Of a DNA stretch of 64,000 nt, positions 58,886 to 64,000 are shown piece after piece. The stretch's first letter is position 1, and every line of letters begins with the position of its first letter. This DNA comes from Trebonia sp963843745 (GTDB lineage: Bacteria > Actinomycetota > Actinomycetes > Streptosporangiales > Streptosporangiaceae): the NCBI GenBank assembly GCA_963843745.1, contig CAWJLP010000007.1, positions 1,984,001 through 2,048,000 of the forward strand, read 5' to 3'. Under the pieces are notes generated by a model. It was not told where the DNA came from and made no database searches. It was given only the letters and a program-made list of their open reading frames with translations. A program made the translations under genes and the position numbers.

Positions 58886-59772
58886 GGGGCCTCATCCGCG
58901 GTAGGGCGGCCGGTGTCGACCTCGGCCGACACAATGATGCCCTCGGTGCGGAACGCCGCCGCGACCAGCGCGCGGATCTCCCGGCCGACGTCAAACTGCA
59001 TGCCTGGCAGCGTCCGCGCCACCATGCGCAGCGAGAACGTGTCGACGTCCATCCGTTCGACGCCCATGACGGAGGGCTGGTCGAGCATCATCTTGCGCAG
59101 CCGCTCGTCGCTGTAGGCCTCCTTGCCGACCTGCTCGAGGACGTCGGTCGCGTGGCCCACGTCGACCACGGTGGGCACGGGGATGTCGATCACCGCCCGC
59201 GCCCAGTCTCTGGACAGGTTGGTCACCTGAGTGATCTGGCCGTTCGGCATGATGATGACCTCGCCGCTGACCGACCGGATGCGGGTGACCCGGAGGGTGA
59301 CCTCTTCCACCGTGCCGAACGCAGGCTCCGTCACGCCGCTGACGTTGATCTTGACGACGTCACCGAAGCCGTACTGTCGTTCCCCGGTGATGAAGAACCC
59401 GGCGCCGATGTCCTGCACGAACCGCTGCAGGCCGAAGCCGAGTCCCGCGCTGATCAGCGCGGCCGGCGCTACCAGGCCCGCGGTCGGAATGCCGAGGTTC
59501 TGCACGACCAGCACGAAGGTCACGGTGTAGACGATCGCCACGGCGCCCCAGGTGACGACCTGCGCCACGACGTGACGGTGTTTAGCGGCCTCGGAACGCA
59601 CCAGTTCATCGGAATCGGCGTATCGGGCGTCGATGCGTGTCATGATCCGGCCGCGCGCCCAGTCCGCCAGCCGCGTGAGCAGGAGCGCTCCGAGGACTAG
59701 CAGGATGATGACCAATAGGTTGCTGCGGGCCCAGAGACTGAAATCGTCCAGTGGTGCGATCGCGCCCGTCAA
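58882..59772 (-). CDS. Mechanosensitive ion channel, MscS family
   Basis: The protein has three N-terminal helices and the MscS core: ALISAGLGFGLQRFVQDIGAG (pore helix TM3), FITGERQYGFGDVVKI and GTVEEVTLRVTRIRSVSGEV with IIMPNGQI. TTG 59772, 5 bases after GGAGGGG, is the best start (296 residues); the frame is open to 59814. It forms a small-conductance channel that relieves osmotic stress. It is coupled with the small membrane protein at 58484. Confidence 0.87.
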   Translation of the reverse strand: MTGAIAPLDDFSLWARSNLLVIILLVLGALLLTRLADWARGRIMTRIDARYADSDELVRSEAAKHRHVVAQVVTWGAVAIVYTVTFVLVVQNLGIPTAGLVAPAALISAGLGFGLQRFVQDIGAGFFITGERQYGFGDVVKINVSGVTEPAFGTVEEVTLRVTRIRSVSGEVIIMPNGQITQVTNLSRDWARAVIDIPVPTVVDVGHATDVLEQVGKEAYSDERLRKMMLDQPSVMGVERMDVDTFSLRMVARTLPGMQFDVGREIRALVAAAFRTEGIIVSAEVDTGRPTADEAP

Positions 59773-59940
59773 TACGCCCCTCCGTTCTGCCGATCGTCTT
59801 TTACACGAACCCACCAGTGTAGGCAGCGTGGTGCGATGCCACGCCGCCGAACATCGATTCAGTGGTGCACTTCACACAGTCGGTCCAGTCTGCTCGAAGC
59901 TCCCCCTCCGGGGCCCGATGTCATCGGCTGGCCACCGGCG

Positions 59941-60030
59941 GTGCTGGCTAGTGCGCCAACGGCCTGTCTCGCCCCCGGCCTGATCAACACCACACAGCAG
60001 ATGGGCGGCGCGGCGCTGACACAGGTCGCG
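59941..60030 (+). pseudogene. Small MFS transporter fragment
   Basis: In the gap between the MscS gene and the hypothetical gene at 60107 one frame reads VLASAPTACLAPGLINTTQQ and MGGAALTQVA. The GLINTTQQMGGAA stretch is very like the GLxNTSRQVGGAL motif of DHA2 MFS exporters. Only about 30 residues remain. It is a decayed gene piece. The rest of this gap (59773-60106) shows nothing I can name. Confidence 0.4.
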
Positions 60031-60106
60031 GGCCGCACGGGCGGGGCAAGATCGTGCTGCGAATCGGGTAGCGGCACCGACATCTCTCAGGGCGTTCCCG
60101 GTGCGG

Positions 60107-60427
60107 TCACTGCCGCGGAGCGCCTCCCAGGTAGTCGAGGAATACTGCCGGTATTCCAAGGACGAACGTGTGCGCGTCGTGAGTCAGGCGAAGCCCGCGG
60201 GCATCCCAGCTGAATTCCCAGTGGTGCGTCTCGGTCAGGTGTGTGATGGTCCTGATCAGCGCCTCTTCTCTCATCTGCCGGGTGATGTCAAGTGAATTGC
60301 TCTCGAGCGCGACTTCGTAGGCGAGCCCGTCCTTGTCGAGCTTGCCTAGTTCCTCGATCTTGGCGTCCACCGCCAGCAGCACCGGGGCAAGGTACAGGTC
60401 AGTTACGTCGTGCGGCCTGTCGGCCAT
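60107..60427 (-). CDS. Small hypothetical protein
   Basis: ATG 60427, 8 bases after GGAGGTG, gives 106 residues, mostly helical and acidic (LYLAPVLLAVDAKIEELGKL, DKDGLAYEVALESNSLDITR, MREEALIRTITHLTET). The composition and ribosome site support a real gene; the longer open frame to 60646 is unlikely. It contains no recognised motif. Confidence 0.55.
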   Translation of the reverse strand: MADRPHDVTDLYLAPVLLAVDAKIEELGKLDKDGLAYEVALESNSLDITRQMREEALIRTITHLTETHHWEFSWDARGLRLTHDAHTFVLGIPAVFLDYLGGAPRQ

Positions 60428-60716
60428 GGGGCACCTCCACCCGTTCTGAATGGATCGACAGGGCCATGCTCCCGGGATGAGCGCTCGCGCGGTAGGGCTG
60501 AAGGTCCTATCCGGGTCCCTCCAGCTTGGCGACGCGGGCGAGCGATCCGGCGGGCTGGTGTCTCTACGCCGCGTGCTACTGGACGGCCAATCCCTTCGGC
60601 GCGACGCTGCAGTTCGCCAGTTCTGCGTGCCGGCGCTCGGCGCCATCTCGCTCCTGGGCGCCTGGCTGGTGACGCGGAATCAACTGCCCCGCCGGCGCGC
60701 GGGTAAATTTGCCAGG

Positions 60717-61478
60717 GTGAGCTTCGACGTCAGCGCCGGTGCCTACCTGCGATTCATGGGGCAGTACTCTGAGCCGCTGGCGCCGCGGTTCGCTGACCTG
60801 GCCGGGATCGGGGATGGCCAGCGGGTTCTCGACGTCGGCTGCGGACCGGGCGCGCTGACGGCTGAACTGGTGAGCCGGGTCGGCGCGGCGTCGGTCAGTG
60901 CGGCAGAACCATCGGCCTCGTTCGCCGCGGCGGTGCGGGAACGGCTGCCAGGGGTGGAGGTGCGCCAGGCGGCAGCCGAGCAGCTGCCATTCGCTGACGG
61001 CACCTTCGACGCCGCGCTGGCGCAGCTGGTCGTTCATTTCATGGCTGACCCTGTGCGGGGCTTGCGGGAGATGGGCCGGGTCAGCCGTCCCGGCGGGATG
61101 GTGGCTGCCTGCGTGTGGGACCACGCGGGCAGTCGCGGTCCGCTAGCCGCATTCTGGTCCGCGGTGCGCCAGCTGGATCCGGCCGCTGACGACGAGTCCG
61201 GCCTGGCCGGCGTCCGCGAAGGCCACCTGGCCAGCCTGTTCACTCAGGCCGGTCTGGGCCACGCCGCGGTCACCACTCTGACGGTCCGGGTCCGCCACGC
61301 CAGCTTCGACGATTGGTGGGAGCGGTTCACCCTCGGCGTCGGCCCGGCCGGCGCCTACGTAGCGTCCCTGACCCCCGGTCACCGGACCGCGCTGCGCGAG
61401 CAGTGCCAGCGCCTGCTCCCGCTCGCCGGCCCGGTAGACATCACCGCGACCGCCTGGGCAGCCACCAGCCGAACCTGA
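60717..61478 (+). CDS. Class I SAM-dependent methyltransferase
   Basis: GTG 60717 gives 253 residues (MSFDVSAGAYLRFMGQYSEP). Motif I is VLDVGCGPGAL; later AAEQLPFADGTFDAALAQLV and VSRPGGMVAACVWD are typical of UbiE/Methyltransf_11-type enzymes. Ribosome-site support is weak and the gene may be leaderless; the frame is open to 60450 without family similarity. The substrate is unknown. Confidence 0.82.
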   Translation: MSFDVSAGAYLRFMGQYSEPLAPRFADLAGIGDGQRVLDVGCGPGALTAELVSRVGAASVSAAEPSASFAAAVRERLPGVEVRQAAAEQLPFADGTFDAALAQLVVHFMADPVRGLREMGRVSRPGGMVAACVWDHAGSRGPLAAFWSAVRQLDPAADDESGLAGVREGHLASLFTQAGLGHAAVTTLTVRVRHASFDDWWERFTLGVGPAGAYVASLTPGHRTALREQCQRLLPLAGPVDITATAWAATSRT

Positions 61479-61582
61479 GACCGCCGTCCCGCATGTGCGC
61501 TGAGGGGCAGCGCTATACGCCGGTAGTGCCGTGGCCCGGTGGAAGTCAAGGCAGCTTTCGCGCGTGGTGCGCTCGCCGGCGT

Positions 61583-62827
61583 TCAAGGGGCGGCAGGGGC
61601 CGCTCGATGGTGCTCACTGGCGGGAGTGCGCTCCTCGCACTCCCAGGGCGCACCGTGGCTGTTCAGGACTTCGAGGAACGGCTCGGCCGGCAGCGCCTCC
61701 GGGCCGAGGACGCCGGCGCCGGACCATGCGCCGGAGTCGAGCAGCTCGAGTGCCACCACCGGGTTGACCGCGGTCTGCCAGACCACCGCCTGCGAGTCGT
61801 ATTCAGCCATCGACCAGCCGTTGTCCACGACGTGGTACAGGTAGACCTCGCGCGGCGAGCCGTCCTTGCCCGTTCCGGTGACCCAGGTGCCGGCGCAGGT
61901 GAGCCCCGACATCGCGTCGCCAAGTCCGGCGGGGTCGGGCAGGCACGCGGCAACCACATCCCGCGGCGAGACGGCAGCCGCGCCCACCTGGACGGGGGCG
62001 GTGGAGTCCAGGCCGAGTTTGTGGAGCGTCTTCAGCACGCCGATGAACTCCTCGCCCAGCCCGTACTTGAAGGTCACCCGGCCAGCGTCGATCCAGCGCG
62101 GGACCAGCAGGACCTCTTCGTGTTCCACGTTCACGCACTCGATCGGCCCGATCCCGGCCGGGAAGACGAAGGTCTCCGGCTCGCTGAACGGCTCGGTCGT
62201 GTACCACTGCCTGCCGCGCTCCCACACGACCGGCGGGTTCAGGCACTCCTCGATCGTCGTCCAGATGGAGAACGTCGGGGCGAACTCGTAGCCCTCGACC
62301 ACCAGGTTCGCGCCGTCACGGACGCCGATCTCGTCAATGGACTCGAACAGCCGGTCTGCCGCGTAGCGGGCGAACACATCCGACAGCCCCGGCTCGACCC
62401 CCATGCCGCACAGCGCCAGCAGCCCGCGGCGCTCCCATTCCTCAGCGAGCGCGAACTGCTCGTCACCCAGTTTGACCCCTGGCTGCCGGTACGGCTCGGT
62501 CGCGTGCGGGTGGGACAGCGACATCGCCATATCGAGATAGGTGACCTCGGCGGCAAGAGCGGCACGGAAGATCGCCATCACAAACCGCGGGTCGACCGCG
62601 TTCAGCACCGCATCGCATCGTTCAGCTCTGATCAGCTCCGCAATCGCCTGCTCGTCCGACGCGTCCAGTTTCACCGCGGCGAACCGGTCGCCACCCCCGG
62701 CGATCGCCCGCCGCGCCCGTTCCACGTCGTAATCGGCCACCACAACGCGCTCGAACAGATCCCGTCGCGCGACCGTTCGCGCGACCGCCGACCCTACTCC
62801 GCCAGCCCCGACGACCAGCACCCGCAT
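61583..62827 (-). CDS. Saccharopine dehydrogenase-like protein
   Basis: ATG 62827 (GGGGAGG 6 bases upstream) gives 414 residues. The N-terminal Rossmann motif is VLVVGAGGVGSAVA with VVVADYDVERARR. DAVLNAVDPRFVMAIFRAAL, VTYLDMAMS and CGMGVEPGLSDVFARYAADR follow the lysine-pathway saccharopine dehydrogenase/homospermidine synthase-like pattern. In bacteria such proteins often make carboxynorspermidine or act in other imine reductions. The last 20 residues are variable. It is complete, unlike the fragment at 5155. Confidence 0.85.
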   Translation of the reverse strand: MRVLVVGAGGVGSAVARTVARRDLFERVVVADYDVERARRAIAGGGDRFAAVKLDASDEQAIAELIRAERCDAVLNAVDPRFVMAIFRAALAAEVTYLDMAMSLSHPHATEPYRQPGVKLGDEQFALAEEWERRGLLALCGMGVEPGLSDVFARYAADRLFESIDEIGVRDGANLVVEGYEFAPTFSIWTTIEECLNPPVVWERGRQWYTTEPFSEPETFVFPAGIGPIECVNVEHEEVLLVPRWIDAGRVTFKYGLGEEFIGVLKTLHKLGLDSTAPVQVGAAAVSPRDVVAACLPDPAGLGDAMSGLTCAGTWVTGTGKDGSPREVYLYHVVDNGWSMAEYDSQAVVWQTAVNPVVALELLDSGAWSGAGVLGPEALPAEPFLEVLNSHGAPWECEERTPASEHHRAAPAAP

Positions 62828-62916
62828 CATGCGCCTCCCCGAATGATTGCCCGACGACGGACGTCCGCCCGGCAGGCCGATCCCGCAACACATTACGGCG
62901 CGACGCACGGGGCTCA

Positions 62917-63030
62917 GGCCTGCTGGATACCTCCATCGCTGAAGACCTGCCCCTGTTCACCGCCAACCCGGCCGACTTCGCCAGCCTGGACGCCCTCCTG
63001 CGCATCATCCCCGTCACCCGCCCGACGTTC
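62917..63030 (+). pseudogene. PIN-domain (VapC-like) toxin remnant
   Basis: One frame reads GLLDTSIAEDLPLFTANPAD and FASLDALLRIIPVTRP. LLDTS resembles the first catalytic Asp stretch of PIN RNases, and LPLFTANPADFASLDALL resembles their C-terminal end with the last acidic residue. About 90 residues between them are missing, so this looks like an internally deleted toxin. No antitoxin gene is seen upstream. It cannot be active. Confidence 0.45.
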
Positions 63031-63920
63031 CGCACGAGCAGTCGCGGAGCCGCTCACGGAGGCTCCCGGCAGGACACCAAGACCCGCTCGCACACGAGAC
63101 CAAGCCCGGGAACGAGACGTCGCGAGAGGACGGAGCAAAGAACCGCCGCCCGGCGCGAGGCGCAATCGCGAGAGTGCCGCTAGCGAGCGGCTGCGCATAT
63201 CTGGCTCACCAGCCGGCAGCCCCAACGCTCACAGTAGCCGATGACCGGACGTTGAGGACTCGCATACTTATACGTCACCTTGCATTACGCAAAAAGGTGG
63301 CAGCGGTCGTCAACTCAGCTCGTCATCCGTACCAGAGGCACGCCGAACGATGCCGATTTCGTGCCCAAGGTCCAATGCCGCTTAGCCAGCAGTGGTCAGC
63401 CTGGCGGAGATGGGCTCCCGCGCCGGGCCCGGCAGGACAGGCCGGTCTTCCGTCCCTGTCGCCCCTTCCGCGCTGGCCGCTGCGGCATCTAGGCCGGCTG
63501 GCGAAGATAGTGGATCCTCAGGGCCCCTCTGAGGGCCCTTTCTATCCACTATCTTCGCGAACGGATAAGGCCACCTCCGGCACGGTGCCCGCGTCACCTG
63601 TCTCCGCTCGCAAAGGCACCGAACCGGCCGCAGCAAGATCAACTTAAGCTGACCGGCATTGGCCAAGGTCACCAGTTATCCGCGCGTGCAGCCGCGTGCG
63701 CATCATCCAGTTCGGCGTGCCCCTGAGTTGCCCTAGATTGGTGTTTTTCGGATTGCGGAGACATTGTCGCACTCAGGAGGTGTGGACTGCTCGCTCATTG
63801 CACTGTTAATGCGGTCGTCCACTGAGATTCGCTTATACGACATGTGCGGGTCATCGCATGGTAAGGAACCGTTTGAACGCGGCCCATACGCTGCAGGGAT
63901 TCTGGTGAAGGGAGTGATCA
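63031..63920. other. Intergenic stretch without a recognisable gene
   Basis: Several short open frames exist on both strands but none has a credible start or family similarity. The only clear structure is the palindrome at 63501-63558. The stretch near 63640-63900 is lower in GC than the rest of the window and could contain the promoter of the gene at 63921. Confidence 0.5.
63501..63558. repeat. Long perfect inverted repeat (hairpin or cruciform)
   Basis: GCGAAGATAGTGGAT (63501-63515) is perfectly complementary to ATCCACTATCTTCGC (63544-63558). Inside, AGGGCCC and GGGCCCT make a second 7-bp stem around CTCTGA-type loop bases. No T-run follows, so it is not a classic terminator. It may be a small palindromic repeat element or a bidirectional transcription stop. 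Confidence 0.8.
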
Positions 63921-64000
63921 TTGAATTCGAAAACGAAATTCGCGATGGCGGGAGTCGCTGCGCTGGCGATCGCGACGTTGGCGCCGGCTTCCTCCAGCGC
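63921..64000 (+). CDS. Secreted protein, signal peptide only (3' partial)
   Basis: TTG 63921 lies after AAGGGAGTG at normal spacing. The 26 visible residues are a typical signal peptide: MNSKTKFAMAGVAALAIATL followed by APASSS. The gene continues past the window end, so its function is unknown. An ATG a few codons inside (63944) is an alternative start. Confidence 0.6.
   Translation, partial: MNSKTKFAMAGVAALAIATLAPASSS

Noticed and set aside
61313..63244. 643-codon plus-strand frame across the saccharopine dehydrogenase-like gene
   Set aside because: It begins inside the methyltransferase gene in another frame and is antisense to a well-supported enzyme.

Overview
The window is high-GC DNA from an actinobacterium. 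The evidence is frequent GTG starts, Ala/Pro/Glu-rich linkers, large LuxR-type ATP-binding regulators, PknB-like kinases, DUF222/HNH proteins and an actinobacterial class A RNase P RNA. A soil actinomycete of Streptosporangiales or Frankia type fits, but the genus cannot be read from the sequence. No rRNA, tRNA, CRISPR array or intact insertion sequence was seen.

Layout. 1-5.1 kb: an ECF sigma factor (cut by the window edge, frameshifted), then two paralogous membrane Ser/Thr kinases around a dienelactone hydrolase. 5.1-10.9 kb: gene remnants, a frameshifted DUF222/HNH protein, a membrane glycosyltransferase and an AsnC-type regulator divergent from an MFS exporter. 12.4-12.9 kb: rnpB, whose 5' end lies inside the exporter ORF. 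12.9-20 kb: metallo-hydrolase plus beta-carbonic anhydrase, a flavin oxidoreductase, small membrane proteins, a potassium channel and further remnants. 20.4-25.5 kb: a compact minus-strand operon with a HEPN-like protein, two alpha/beta-hydrolases, an ATP-grasp protein and a glutamate-cysteine ligase-like enzyme, which looks like an uncharacterised peptide or amide ligase pathway. 25.7-28.5 kb: a disulfide-reductase-like flavoprotein and two atypical SDR proteins. 28.5-34.5 kb: two tandem LuxR-family regulators of about 1000 residues each.

34.6-40.9 kb is the centrepiece: a bacterial multicomponent (toluene/alkene-type) diiron monooxygenase operon. It holds a DJ-1/PfpI protein (frameshifted), two NTF2-like proteins, hydroxylase alpha, gamma, effector, hydroxylase beta, Rieske ferredoxin, and a last protein that appears to fuse a ribosomal-protein-uL22-like domain to a MIP18/DUF59 Fe-S assembly domain. 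Every diiron ligand falls at the same residue number as I recall for toluene monooxygenases. No flavin reductase subunit is present. Downstream lie a Bax-inhibitor-type protein, a pyruvate-oxidase-like enzyme, an epoxide-hydrolase-like enzyme and an enoyl-CoA hydratase. The epoxide hydrolase suggests, but does not prove, an alkene or arene substrate.

47-64 kb: an anti-sigma-type ATPase, a methyltransferase, ACC deaminase (acdS), an M20 dipeptidase (frameshifted), secreted proteins, a PucR-type regulator, a patatin, an SDR, an MscS channel, a second methyltransferase and a saccharopine-dehydrogenase-like enzyme, ending with a strong palindrome and the start of a secreted protein. Four otherwise intact genes each carry a single one-base change in a short base run, so sequencing or assembly error is as likely as true mutation.
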